Shown: positions 1 to 10,601, numbered from the stretch's first letter. The stretch is 64,000 bases of DNA from Plotosus lineatus (GCA_024760905.1 CM045729.1:2551163-2615162), one strand, 5' to 3'. Translations and numbers: made by a program. Notes: generated by a model not told the origin, from the letters alone.

Positions 1-1180
1 CAGAACGTGGTTGTAGCTCTGCCGGAGGTGGGAGTTAAAGGCCTCTCGGACAGGGGACCCCACCAAACGTTCCCAGCAGACCCTGATTACACGCTTGGGC
101 CTGCCAGGTCTGGAAGGCAACCTCCCCCACCACCGAAGCCAACTCACGACCACGTAGTAATCGGTAAACCGCTCAGCTCCTCTCTTCACCCGAGTGTCCA
201 GAACATATGGTCGCAAGTCCGATGACACGACTACAAAGTCAATCATCGAAGTGCGACCTCAGGTGTCTTGGTGCCAAGTGCACTTATGGACACCCTTATG
301 TTCGAACATGGTGTTCGTGATAGACAAACTATGACGAGCACAGAAGTCCAACAACGAAACACCATTCGGATTCAGACTGGAGAGGCCGTACCTACCGATC
401 ACACCCTTCCAGGTCACACTATCGTTACCCACATGGGCGTTGAAGTCTCCCAAGACAACAAGTGAGTCTCCCGAGGGAGCGTTCTCCAACACCCCCCCCC
501 CCCAAAGATTTCAAAAAGGGTGGGTACTCTGAACTGTCATTTGGTGCATAAGCACAAATAACAGTCAGGACCCGTCCCCCTGCCCGAAGATGGAGGGAAG
601 CTACCCTTTCTTCAAACGGGGAGAACCCCAACATTTGGGCACCGAGACAGGGGGCAACAAGAATACCCACACTGGCTTGCCGCCTCTCCCCATGAGCAAC
701 TCCAGAATAGAAGAAGGTCCAGCCTCTTTCGAGATGGATGGTTCCAGAGCCCAAGCTATGCGTTGAGGTGAGCCAGACTATATTTAGTTGGTATCTCTCC
801 ACCTCACGCACTAAATCAGGCTCCTTTCCCGCCAGAGAGGTGACATTCCATGTTCCGAGGGTCAGAGTAAGTAGCTGAGGATCGGTCCGACAGAACCCAT
901 GCCTTTGGCTGCCACCCAACTCACATTGCACCTGACCCCTAAAACTCCTCCCACGGGTGGTGGGTCCATGGGAGGGCGGACCTATGTCTCCTTTTCGGGC
1001 TCGGCCCGGCCAGGCTCCATGGGCATAAGCCCGACCACCAGGCGCTCGCCTTCGAGCCCCTCCCCTGGGCCTGGCTCCAAGAGGGAACCCCAGTGACCCG
1101 TGTCCGGGCAAGGGAGACTGCTTCCTGTGCTCTCTCTCAGATGTCATGTGTCATAGGGGTTTTTTGAATCGCACTTCGTC
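1..1180 (-). pseudogene. 5' part of an I/Nimb-like LINE: endonuclease domain, frameshifted and cut by the window edge
   Basis: Read on the minus strand, 1147-425 encodes an N-terminal segment ending in an AP-type endonuclease start (LGTWNVTSLAG, then CAYAPN). After a frameshift at the C-run near 492-505 the domain continues at 492-259 with [10 protein letters not shown] and [10 protein letters not shown] further frame change gives a stretch near 210-7 resembling the linker before the reverse transcriptase. GDFNAHVG is the catalytic D-N motif of the LINE APE-like endonuclease. The RT part lies beyond base 1 or is lost. The protein style differs from the RTE copies elsewhere and matches the RT remnant at 42100-42680. 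It is non-functional (homopolymer frameshifts). The I/Nimb clade is assigned from recall and is moderately sure. Confidence 0.75.
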
Positions 1181-1372
1181 TGGACCTTCACCCCGGACCT
1201 GTTTGCCTTGGTTAGGGTCACCCAAGAATCATTTTAATTTATAATAATTGTGTACACACTACCATTTAACCAGTTTGGATGTGATTGGTTCATTCTAAGA
1301 CCAGCCACACTCCCAATTATTAGATGGTGTGCACACTTGTGCAAACATTCGTTTCTAAGTCACTCATTTATT

Positions 1373-1709
1373 TTCTAAGCTGCTTAATCTGAATTAGGGT
1401 CGTGAGGACACTGGAAACCATTTCAGCCGACTCTGTGAGAGGGCAGGATACACCTTGAACACCTCGCCAGACTATCACAGAACAATCCACACACAACTGT
1501 TCACACACCTAGTGACAATTAGGAAGCTCCATTCGACCTACTGTGCATAGTTTTGGACTGTGAGAGGAAACCGGAGTACCCTGAGGAAACCCATGCATGC
1601 ACGGGGAGAACATGCAAACTCCACACAAAAACACCCTGAGCCCAGGACTCGAACCCAGAACATCCTTGTTGTGAGGCAGACATGCTAATCACTCCGCCAC
1701 CGTGCCCAT
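1373..1709 (-). repeat. SINE-II copy (tRNA-headed fish SINE), near full length
   Basis: On the minus strand the head at 1709 has a tRNA-like box A and a box B (GGTTCGAGTCC form). The family body follows (TTTGCATGTTCTCCCCGTGC, GGTTTCCTC), ending in the CCTAATTAGGA-type tail near 1373. Diverged. Confidence 0.8.
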
Positions 1710-2288
1710 GCTACCCTCATGTTAATTTTTAATGTACAGGTTGAAGTTTATATTTTTCCAAATACAAACCTGGAATTTAAACGGGATGGGGGGGGGGGGG
1801 TTGTTGCTGCTGCTTTCAGACTACAAAGAAGATTTATTTTCTGTTTCCTCTCCAATCTGGGACTGATTGTGGTGGTTTGGAACGAGGCCTCGGGTGCAGC
1901 ATCAGTCACAGGTCTTAGCAGCGTCGCTCCTTTACTTTGCTCTTTAATGAAAAATGGATGTGTTGTTCTGTACAGTTAATAGCGTCTGCTCTGTAATACG
2001 TTTCTCTATCGATCGCTGCACACCACAACCCACGTCTGCTTAAACTACCATCGATTGTTGTCCTCGAATTTGACGGGATGGAGGTGCGGCTCTGCATCGA
2101 CTCGGATCATCAGCATTAGCATGAGATGAAAGGACTTTAACACTTTGTGGCATCATCACTGTCTGACAGGGCGTTAGCATTCAGAGCCGATAAACACTGC
2201 CATCAGTCTGACGTGTCACAAACCATATACAGCGTCTCCCTTTTACAGAAACAAAATCAGAAATGGGAAGATTCTCACATTCAGATAA
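1710..2288. other. Non-repetitive spacer with a G-run
   Basis: I see no coding signature. It contains a G homopolymer at about 1788-1800. The short open frames have no recognisable motif. It reads as single-copy intergenic sequence. Confidence 0.5.
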
Positions 2289-2345
2289 GGCAATGCTTCT
2301 CAATTATTTTCTTAACCTCCCCCAGGAAGAGAACCCCCCTTCCCA
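2289..2345 (+). mobile_element. Left fragment of a hAT-type MITE (MITE-3)
   Basis: CAATGCTTCTCAATTATTTTC matches the left end of the intact MITE-3 copies at 31293 and 40249. The right end of the same copy appears to be at 3690-3871, with a SINE and other DNA between. The flanking octamers agataagg (left) and agttaggg (right) agree at 6 of 8 positions, as an eroded hAT target duplication would. Confidence 0.55.
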
Positions 2346-2690
2346 ATATGAGATTTCCTTTCGGCTTTTTATCCTTGCTCAGGGGTCGCCACAGCGAATG
2401 ATTTGCACATTTTTGTTTGACATATGCTTTTATGTCGGATGCCCTTCCTGACACAACCCTTTAGCAAGGGACAGAAACACGCTTTGCAGCTCCTCTTTAT
2501 GAAAGTCAGCAATGGTTCTTTTACACGAACCTCGCACCATAGACAGTGAGAGACACAGCCTGCCTTTGATAACCCAGTTAGCTGCACTGGGGGGGGGGAC
2601 AGTGACAACCTTGTGGAGAGTGGGACTCGAACCCCCCATCTTAGGTTGAGCGACCCAGCGCCCTATACCACTAGATCCCCCCAATTTAAA
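2346..2690 (-). repeat. SINE-I copy with RTE-type tail
   Basis: Minus strand: tRNA-like head at about 2690-2620 (box A region TGGTATAGGGCG, box B GGTTCGAGTCC). The SINE-I body contains an AAAGAACCATTGC motif. A block AGGGTTGTGTCAGGAAGGGC matches the RTE 5' UTR. The 3' tail CGCTGTGGCGACCCCTGA...GCCGAAAGG matches the RTE 3' end. This copy interrupts MITE-3. Confidence 0.85.
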
Positions 2691-3079
2691 TCGTGGTATT
2701 TGTCTAAAATTGTTATAAGTAATCCTCTGCATACACTGTCTTTATTAATATAATAAATCATTATTATCATTATTGAATAAAAAATAAAAACAGAATAAAT
2801 ATAGATCAACTTCCAAAAAAGAATAATTTTATTAACAATGTTTTATTCTTTAAACAAAAAGATTTAAAGTGCCTCAATTTGCCTGAAATAAAAAAAGTAT
2901 CCTTAAACTGTCAACATGTTTTGACCAACAATTTGAACCATTTCATACTGAAAAATCAAATCAAATCAAATCAAATCAATAAATAATAATAAATTCAAAT
3001 TGATCAGCAATATTAACTCAGGAGCACAATATATAAAACACTTTAACCTACAAAACTAAAATGAATAAAACAATTTGTC

Positions 3080-3115
<36 letters not shown>

Positions 3116-3689
3116 GTAAAAATTATGAAGTCCAGATTAATGGTACAATGAGCACGTTTCTCAGTGCACAGCTTTTCGAAGTCAGGTTTAAAGCACGATA
3201 CTGAACTCTCAGCTCCTGATCAATGCTGAACTGGGACCTGGACTTATTGCCGCAGCAATGACATCATCCAGCATGACAGAGACCTTGTGTGCTGCAGGTA
3301 GAATCAGTTCCTCTGCTCTGCTGTGGGGTTTTCTACACTGAGCAGTTTGGTGCTCCACCCTATCTGATGCTAACAGAGCTCACTGGTTTGCTGGAGTAGC
3401 ATTCACAAAGCGGGATGGTTGTTAGCAATACTTGGCACATTTTTGATGAAAAAACTTACTCGGCTCATCAGATAATCGGGGTGTGATGTTTTAGAGACGC
3501 CTGAATTTATTTGGGTTCATGCTGTCCGCTGCCAATGTTTTTAGACACTGTAAACATGGCGGACTTTCCTTATTTCTCACCGCAGCACAGTGAAGCCGAA
3601 TGCTACATCCGCTTCATCATACCTCCTCAACTTAACTTCCGGGAGACTTTCGTTTCTCTCATCGTCTCCGTATCTCTCCTCCTCTCTTT
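2691..3689. other. AT-rich spacer, no gene seen
   Basis: Very AT-rich from 2690 to 3130, with an ATCAA micro-run at about 2957-2980 and a TTA microsatellite at 3083-3115. The rest is mixed unique sequence without coding motifs. Confidence 0.5.
3083..3115. repeat. (TTA)n microsatellite
   Basis: About eleven uninterrupted TTA/ATT triplets. Confidence 0.9.
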
Positions 3690-3871
3690 TCGTCCCTGTT
3701 AAAAATGTGCATGGTGGGATTATTAACTTCACTTCTTATTTTACCCCATGGGCACACTCTAACAGTGAGGAAGCCACTGCCACCTGCTGTTGTCGATGTA
3801 GAATTACACGTTATCCTCAGACGGCAAAAGAAAAGCATGTTCCGTGCGCACCACTATTTGAGAACCACTGA
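3690..3871 (+). mobile_element. Right fragment of MITE-3
   Basis: The stretch including CCACTGCCACCTGCTGTTG and the terminus TTTGAGAACCACTG parallels 40400-40580 and 31440-31610, the right halves of intact MITE-3 copies. It pairs with the left fragment at 2289. Confidence 0.6.
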
Positions 3872-4440
3872 GTTAGGGTTATGCAGCAGCCTAATTTAAT
3901 TACTTATTTTGAATTTAATTTAGTTGTGTTCTTGTCAAAATTTAGTCATATTCGATTTCCTCCCGCCAAACGTTGCCCCAATACATACAACCATTACGAA
4001 CCGGGGGGCGGAGGGTTTAAAACCATGTACATACGACCTCTGTGATGTTGTGATGCTGCAAACCTGCTCTTTACAATCTGCTGTACATTTGGATGGGGCC
4101 GAACACACTCTGAGAGAGAGAAAAAAAAATAAAAATAAATAAATAAATAAATGAAAAACACTCTCCATGCCTATTGGACAAATGAGCCCACAGATGCTCA
4201 TGATTGGCTGGTGATCACTATGAGTGACAGGGGAGTATATGCCATCTTGCCCTCCCCTGAGACCTCGGACAATTATCTCCCATGGGCTCCTAGGCACGGC
4301 TGGCCGTGGCATCAACCTGGATTCAAACGTTTGATCCCCAAGCTGATAGTCGCACAGCTTCTCGATACACTTCTTGGGAGACAAACTCCGCCTCTGAAAG
4401 CATAGATTCAGCTTGTGAATCGCGCTGAAGAATGATACCA
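3872..4440. other. Spacer, no recognised feature
   Basis: Contains an AAAT-rich run at 4120-4155. No coding or repeat family recognised. Confidence 0.45.
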
Positions 4441-4737
4441 TTCATTCTATTATTTCTTGAACTGCTTAACCATACTGGGATCACAGGGCGACTAGAGACA
4501 ACTCAGACAACTCAGGTGGGTGAAGGCAGGGTACACCCTGAACAGCTTTCCACTTCAACACAAGGCTACACAGACACACACAGCCATTCACACTCACTCT
4601 TACACCTTGGGTCAATTTGGAAATGCCAATTAGCCAATGCAAACTCTACATAGACACACCATCGCTGATCCCTGGACACGGACCCAGGACCTTCTTGCGG
4701 TGAGGTGGATGTGCTAACCTGTCCTCCACTATGCTGC
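4441..4737 (-). repeat. SINE-II copy
   Basis: Minus strand head near 4735. The body is degenerate and the left end carries the CTGCTTAACC/GATCACAGGGCG type tail region followed by a CA-rich part. Diverged copy. Confidence 0.65.
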
Positions 4738-5072
4738 TGAAGTCTGATACCAATGCATTTACTTTCAGTATAATCCACACTGCATGCAAATCTCAAAACA
4801 TAATGGATGCGTCCAAAACCACTCGCCCTGCTCACTCTAGAGACTGAAGGAATCCCACGTGTCCCAGAACAGAGCTGTACAGTGTAATTGCTTATACACG
4901 CTTCATGTCACTTCCAATCTTGCCACGTGTTATCAAGGCTGTGGTGTTGCCATGGGAATAGGTACAAGCACGACACGCACAATGATGAATACTGATTGGT
5001 GCAATTAGTCCACCCTTTTTCATTGCTCCATAACCCAATTCTGATACTCAGGAGTCCACTGTGAACATTTCA

Positions 5073-5107
5073 GTCCCTTGTACATCATTCAGTGATGTAC
5101 AAGGGAC
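5073..5107. repeat. Perfect inverted repeat, 15-bp arms, 5-bp loop
   Basis: The left arm gtcccttgtacatca and right arm tgatgtacaagggac are exact reverse complements separated by ttcag. There is no T-run after it, so it is not an obvious terminator. It may be a MITE remnant or a chance hairpin. Confidence 0.9.
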
Positions 5108-5176
5108 AAGCATGTGCAGTCTGACGAGTCTGCAGCTACAGAGAGTCAAAAATAGCTATCTGTAATACACTGTCCG

Positions 5177-5215
5177 ATGAGCCACTATGGCTCAGGTGTA
5201 AAAAGCCCAACGGAC
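5177..5215 (-). repeat. SINE-III 3' fragment
   Basis: The minus strand reads GGGCTTTTTACACCTGAGCC followed by a TAGTGGCTCATC motif, as at 30288-30322 in the fuller SINE-III copy. Confidence 0.6.
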
Positions 5216-5445
5216 TTTTTTTTTTTTTAATACACTGTATTATGATTCCTTTCTACAGTCTCAGAGCAAGCAATAAGTCTTTCTGTGTCTTTCTGGGGGA
5301 TCGTGTGCACTCATCATTCTGTCACCGCTTGGTGCCCCACCCATATACCAACTGATATAACCCACTCATATACCCTACCCATATATCCAGGCTAATATAC
5401 CTCAACACAAAATCTAATTCACCAGCATTCACCACAGCGAGCACT

Positions 5446-5565
5446 TCTTTTTCTTCTTCTTCTTCTTCTTCTTCTTCTTCTTCTTCTTCTTCTTTTCCTT
5501 TCGGCTGCTCCCTTCAGGGGTCACCACAGCAAATCATCCACCTCCATCTCACCCTGTCCATATGG
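5446..5565 (-). mobile_element. RTE locus A: 3' tail fragment, minus strand
   Basis: A (TTC)n run followed by the reverse complement of the RTE 3' end (GCCGAAAGG, GGTGACCCC, GCTGTGG). Only about the last 110 bases of the element are present before the strand of the RTE sequence flips at about 5566. Confidence 0.85.
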
Positions 5566-6862
5566 CCAGGTGCCGAGAGAAGAACTGTGGTATTGCATGA
5601 GAAAGTCTGGAGTGGCAGAGAAGTATGTTAGAGTGGTGCAGGACATGTATGAGAGATGTAAGACAGTGGTGAGGTGTGCTGTCGGTGTGACAAAAGAGTT
5701 CAAGGTGGAGGTGGGACTGCATCAAGGGTCAGCTCTCAGCCCTTTCTTGTTTGCTATGGTGATGGACAGGCTGACAGACGAGGTTAGGCAAGAATCTCCA
5801 TGGACTATGATGTTTGCAGATGACATTGTGATGTGTAGTGAGAGCAGAGAACAAGTGCAGGAAAATCTAGAGAGGTGGAGGTTTGCCCTGGAAAGGAGAG
5901 GAATGAAGGTTAGCCTAAGTAAGACAGAATACATGTGTGTGAACGACAGGGACCCAAGAGGAACGGTGAGGTTACAGGAAGCAGAGACAAAGAAGGTGGA
6001 GGATTTCAAGTACTTAGGCTCAACACTCCAGAGCAATGGAGAGTGTTGAAAAGAGGTGAAGAAGTGTGTGCAGGCAGGTTGGAATGGATGGAGAAAAGTG
6101 TCCGGTGTGATGTGTGATAGGAAGGTATTGGCAAGAATGACGGGAAAAGTGTACAAGACGATGATGAGGCCAGTGATGTTTTGTGTGGTTTAGAAACAGT
6201 GACCCTGGGGAAAAGACAGGAGTCAGAGCTGGAGGTCTTCTTCTTCTTTTCCTTTCGGCTTTTCCCTTCAGGGTTCGCCACAGCGAATCATCTGCCTCCA
6301 TCTCACCCTATCCTTTGCATCTTCTTCTCTTACACCACATCCATGAATCGTCTCTTTAGTCTTCCTCTAGGCCTTCTGCCTGGTAGTTCCAGCCTCAGCA
6401 TCCTATTACCAATATACTCACTATCCCTCCTCTGTACATGTCCAAACCATCTCAATCTATGTCAGAGCTGGAGGTAACAGAGATGAAAATGTTGAGGTTC
6501 TCTTTGGGAGTAACGAGGATGGATAGGATCAGGAATGAGTACATCAGAGGGACAGCACATGTAAGATGTTTTGGAGACAAAGTCAGAGAGGCTAGATTGA
6601 GATGGTTTGGACATGTACATAGGAGGGATAGTGGGTATATTGGTAGTAGGATGCTGAGGTTGGAACTACCAGGCAGACGGCCCGGAGGAAGACCAAAGAG
6701 AAGATTTGGGCCTTCTCCTGGTAGTTGCCTACCTTCCTGTCCTCCTTCACGTAGTTGGAGTAAGAGTAGAAGATGCAGAGGATAGGGTGAGATGGAGGCA
6801 GATCATTTTCTGTGGCGACCCCTCAAGTGAACAGCCGAAAGGAAAAGAAGAAGAAGATTCAA
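5566..6862 (+). pseudogene. RTE locus A: reverse transcriptase fragment, plus strand, interrupted by a smaller RTE
   Basis: 5570-6049 reads through RT motifs from PREELWYCMRKSG to FADDIVM (the catalytic DD of motif C) and the KYLGST motif, then stops at 6047. The C-terminal part resumes after the insertion at 6237-6460, encoding MDRIRNEYIRGTAHVR and RLELPGRRP to about 6700. The plus-strand 3' tail ends near 6862 with AACAGCCGAAAGGAAAAG. It lacks the endonuclease and RT motif A. It is a 5'-truncated, dead copy. Confidence 0.85.
6222..6475 (-). mobile_element. Short RTE insertion (6237-6460) with 15-bp target site duplication inside another RTE
   Basis: gtcagagctggaggt occurs at 6222-6236 and again at 6461-6475, bounding a 224-bp minus-strand 5'-truncated RTE 3' end (tail at 6237, 5' end at 6460). 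The host is the plus-strand RTE. The reading of the host resumes exactly after the second repeat, so this is a clean retrotransposition event. Confidence 0.92.
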
Positions 6863-6865
6863 AGT

Positions 6866-7165
6866 CCCTACTCTCAGTCATAGACTCATGCTTTTCCTCT
6901 TCTTTCTCTGCCTACGGACACGCCTCCCACCTCTCCATCTTTGACCAACAATAGTCCAATTTACACTAGCGCCCTGTTGGTTAACAGCACTGATGGTGGT
7001 CGTTGGTAACCCGGGCGTCGACCAATCCGGTATGGAGGTAATATTTGTGATTTGCATGATAAAGTTTGGCATTAGTTTTACGTCAGATGCCCTTCCTGAC
7101 ACAACGCTCTGCATTTATCCGGGCTTGGGACTGGCGTGAGGGAGAGACACTGGTTTGTACATTGG
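6866..7165 (-). mobile_element. RTE locus A: 5' UTR fragment, minus strand
   Basis: The minus strand gives the RTE 5' region: CCAGTGTCTCTCCC, CCAAGCCCGGATAAATGCAG, TTGTGTCAGGAAGGGCATC, then an AACCAACAGGG segment. It breaks at about 6866 next to a plus-strand tail. With 5446-5565 it could be the two ends of one internally deleted minus-strand RTE now split by the plus-strand copy. Confidence 0.8.
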
Positions 7166-7177
7166 GGCTGAATTTTA

Positions 7178-8777
7178 TGGTCCATCTCAAAAAATTAGCA
7201 TATTGTGATAAAGTTGATTATTTTCTGTAATGTACTGATAAAAAGTAAACTTTCATATATTTTAGATTCATTGCACACCAACTGAAATATTTCAGGTCTT
7301 TTATTGTTTTAATACTGATGATTTTGGATACTGATGATCATGCAGCTCATGAAAACCAAAATTTCCTAACTCAAAAAATTATCATATTATGTTCAGGTAG
7401 TCTAAACGAGCTATTAACCTAATCATCTGAATCAACCAATTAACTCTAAACACCTGGAAACGATTCCTGAGGATTTTAAAAACTATTAGTCTGGTTCATT
7501 ACTCAAAACTGCAATAATGGGTAAGACTGCCGACCTGACTGCTGTCCAGAAGGCCATCATTGACACGCTGAAGCAAGAGGGTAAGACACAGAAAGAAATC
7601 GCTGCGCGAATAGGCTGTTCAAAGAGTGGTGTATAAAGGCACATAAGTGGGACGTCTGTGGGAAGGGAAAAGTGTGGCAGAAAACGCTGCACAACCAGAA
7701 GAGGTGACCGGACCCTGAGGAAGATTGTGGAGAAGGTCCGATTGCAGACCTTGGGGGACCTGTGGAAGCAGTGGACTGAGTCTGCAGTAGAAACATCCAG
7801 AGCCAGTGACACCGCCGTGACATCCAGAGCACTGTGACACCGTGCACAGGCGTGTGCAAGAAATGGGCTACAGATGCCGCATTCCCGAGGTCAAGCCACT
7901 TTTGAACCAGAAACAGCAACAGAAGAAAGTACTTTTTTTCAGATGAAATCAAATTTTGCATGTCATTCAGAAATCAAGGTGCCAGAGTCTGGAGGAAGAC
8001 TGGGGACAAGGAAATACCAAAATGCCTGAAGTAAAGTGTCAAGTACCCACAGTCAGTGATGGTCTGGGGTGCCATGTCAGCTGCTGGTGTTGGTCCACTG
8101 TGTTTTATCAAGGGCGGGGTCAATGCAGCTAGCTATCAGGAGATTTTGGAGCACTTCATGCTTCCATCTGCTGAAAAGCTTTATGGAGATGAAGATTTCA
8201 TTTTTCAGCACGACCTGGCACCTGCTCACAGTGCCAAAACTACTGCTAAATGGTTTACTGACCATGGTATTACTGGGCTCAATTGGCCTGCCAACTCTCC
8301 TGACCTGAAGCCCATAGAGAATCTGTGGGATATTGTGAAGAGAAAGTTGAGAGACACCAGACCCAACACTGTGGATGAGCTTAAGGCCGCTATCGAAGCA
8401 TCCTGGGCCTCCGTAACACCTCAGCAGTGCCACAGGCTGATTGGCTCCATGCCACGCCCGCATTGAAGCAGTCATTTCTGCAAAAGGATTCCCGACCAAG
8501 TATTGAGTGCATAACTGAACATCATTATTTGAAGGTTGAATTTTTTTGTATTAAAAACACTTTTTATTGGTTGGATGAAATATGCTAATTTTTTGAGATA
8601 GGGATTTTTGGGTTTTCTTTATTTTTTTTGCCAAAATGGTCAATATTAAAACAATAAAAGGCTTGAACTACTTCAGTTGTGTGTAATGAATCTAAAATAT
8701 ATGAAAGTCTAATGTTTATCAGTACATTACAGAAAATAATGAACTTCATAATATGCTAGTTTTTTGAGAAGGACCAG
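7178..8777 (+). mobile_element. Tc1-like DNA transposon, 1600 bp, with TA target duplication
   Basis: Terminal inverted repeats of about 100 bp start TGGTCCATCTCAAAAAA at 7178 and end TTTTTTGAGAAGGACCAG at 8777, both flanked by TA (7176-7177, 8778-8779). The inner TIR ends share TACTGATAAA and TTTAGATTCATT blocks. The transposase lies in plus orientation between them. Confidence 0.93.
7517..8466 (+). pseudogene. Tc1-like transposase, N-terminal half decayed, C-terminal catalytic part open
   Basis: The start at 7517 gives MGKTADLTAVQKAIIDTLKQ, a Tc1 HTH segment with GKTQKEIAARIGCS, ending in a stop after about 38 residues. Several frame breaks follow. 8056-8466 is open for 136 residues and carries MVWGAMS, the second catalytic D in FQHDLAPAHS and the E in PIENLWDIVKRKL, with 34 residues between them (DD34E, Tc1 family). 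The first catalytic D region lies in the decayed part (about 7930-7960, TFFQMKSNF). It cannot encode active transposase. Confidence 0.9.
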
Positions 8778-8824
8778 TATAATGTATGTGTATATTTGTT
8801 TTGGTTTTTTTTTTGTTTTTTTTT

Positions 8825-9052
8825 CCACCATGAAGCTACCAGGAGTTCAACTCCTCCTGGATGGGACGCTAGTCAATTGCAGGTTCCCTTCCCAATATAT
8901 TTTTACTGGTATCATGTATACTGCTGGGTTAACAGAGGTACACTTGTGGTGAAGACATTGCCCAGTGGTCATAGCACAGTGGAGGTCTAACTGAGATTTA
9001 AACCCACAACCTAATGACCATGAGCCCAGCACCTTACCCACTATGCCATCCC
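8825..9052 (-). repeat. SINE-III copy
   Basis: Minus strand head at 9052 with a tRNA-like start and a degraded box B, then the CACAAGTGT(A/G)CCTCTGTTAACCC body shared with 30282-30567, ending at the AGGAGTTGAACTCC region near 8830. Confidence 0.75.
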
Positions 9053-9179
9053 ATTAATAGACTACCACTAAATTTACCCCACTAATATACCTCACTTATA
9101 CACTCCGCTAATATACCTCCATTAATATACTACTACTCATACCCCACCAATATACTATCACTAATGTACTCCATTAATT
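9053..9179. repeat. Degenerate TATACC(A/T)C(C/T)A(C/A) short-period repeat
   Basis: Roughly 15-17 bp units of 'ac(c)actaatatacc' recur through this stretch. Similar units recur at 5345-5405 and 9500-9560, so the SINE-I at 9180 may have inserted into this simple array. Confidence 0.55.
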
Positions 9180-9502
9180 CTTCTTCTTCTTTTTCTTTCG
9201 GCTTTTTACCTTTCTCGGGAGTTGCCACAGCGAATCATCTGATTCGCACATTTGACTTGGCATAAGCTTTTTACGTTGCATGCCCTTCCTGTCACAACCC
9301 TTTAGTAAGGGACAGAAACACGCTGATGGCTTTGCAGCTCCTCTTTACCAAAGTCAGCAATGGCTCTTTTACATCAACCTCTCACCATAGACAGTGACAG
9401 ACATGGCCCACCTTTGATAACCCAGTTAGCTGCACTGAGGGGACTCGAACCCCCAACCTTAGGGTCAGCAATCCTGCCTATCCACTAGACCACCACTGCC
9501 CT
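9180..9502 (-). repeat. SINE-I copy with RTE-type tail
   Basis: Minus strand: head near 9500, box B GGTTCGAGTCC at about 9442-9452, the SINE-I body, then AGGGTTGTGACAGGAAGGGC (RTE 5' UTR-like) and GATTCGCTGTGGC...GCCGAAAGAAAAAG with a (GAA)n end (RTE 3' tail-like). Best example of the three-part structure. Confidence 0.9.
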
Positions 9503-9589
9503 CTATGTACTCCATTAATATACTCCTTAATATAACTCTTAATATTATAACACAATATAACTCCACTGCACCCCCCCCCCCCCACTGTC

Positions 9590-9652
9590 CAAAAACATTC
9601 ACAATAGGCTAACTGGTGGTTTCAAATTGACAGGAAGTGTGAATGTAAATGG

Positions 9653-9684
<32 letters not shown>

Positions 9685-9810
9685 AAACGCGCGCTGGCCC
9701 TGCAATGGTCTGACGAGCTCTTTAGGGTGTGCTGTACCTTGCCCTGGCCCAGAGTCAGCTGAGATGACCCCAAACAGGATTAGGCAGCTTTGAAAACAAA
9801 TGAATTAAAA
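9590..9810 (+). repeat. SINE-II 3' half with internal TG microsatellite
   Basis: The SINE-II body (CAAATTGACAGGAAGTGTGAATG) leads into (TG)n at 9656-9682. The tail GCCCTGCAATGGTCTGACGA, AGTCAGCTGAGATGA and GGATTAGGCAG follows. Confidence 0.75.
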
Positions 9811-9814
9811 ATGT

Positions 9815-10340
9815 AAACAAGTTCTGAATTCAGTAGCAGAATGGATCCCATTTTATTTATGATGTATTTCTTTTAGTGACGTGTTTTATTTAAAACCACA
9901 GAACCCCGCAGATTGACTTTACACTGAATTCTGTCGCGAGCAGAATAAGCCTGTTCTTCATACCCAAGCCACTCTCACATATTTAATGAATTTAAAATAT
10001 TGAACTACTCAGCCTTGTATCCTAATTAAGTGTATTTACTTTTGGAATAATCACTTTTAATTTCACGCCATTTTAACTCGAAGTTAATTAAAATGCCAGC
10101 GCTCATTTGCATGTTTCCGAATCACTTCATCTCTCTCTCTCACCTGCACGGAGACCATAAACAAGAGCTGTTAAAGCCTTCCATCATTACAGTTCAATTC
10201 AATTTGATTTGGCAGAAGTTTTTATAAAATCTTTAAATTGTGCACTCCGGATGGAAAGGAGACATAAATCCTGATGGACAAATCAGGAGAGACGGAGGTG
10301 AAGAAAATCTCCCTTAGATGGCATGTGGGAGCAATCATGA
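9815..10340. promoter_or_regulatory. Candidate conserved non-coding block (enhancer-like), unproven
   Basis: Non-repetitive AT-rich sequence between SINEs. It carries homeodomain-type TTAATTAA (about 10085) and TAATTAAG (10023), an octamer-like ATTTGCAT (about 10105), and TTTATTTA-type sites, with no open frame. This is the texture of vertebrate conserved non-coding elements, but conservation cannot be tested here. Confidence 0.3.
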
Positions 10341-10419
10341 AAGGATCCATGCAGTAAATGGGCCTCGTCCACACAGCGAATCAGAGAGCACTGATCCCAC
10401 TTACGCATTTGTTCAACCA

Positions 10420-10519
10420 CGTAATCCTATGAGGGTCGCAGAGAAGCTGAAGCCTATCTCGGTCAACTCTGGGCAAAGGCAGGTTCACCGTAAACAGCTT
10501 CTCACACCCTTTTAGGGCC

Positions 10520-10601
<82 letters not shown>

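Larger units (their letters stand above)
4738..5445. other. Spacer with perfect hairpin and SINE-III fragment
   Basis: No coding signal. It holds the 35-bp palindrome at 5073-5107, a SINE-III piece at 5177-5215 and simple TATACC-type repeats around 5340-5400. Confidence 0.5.
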
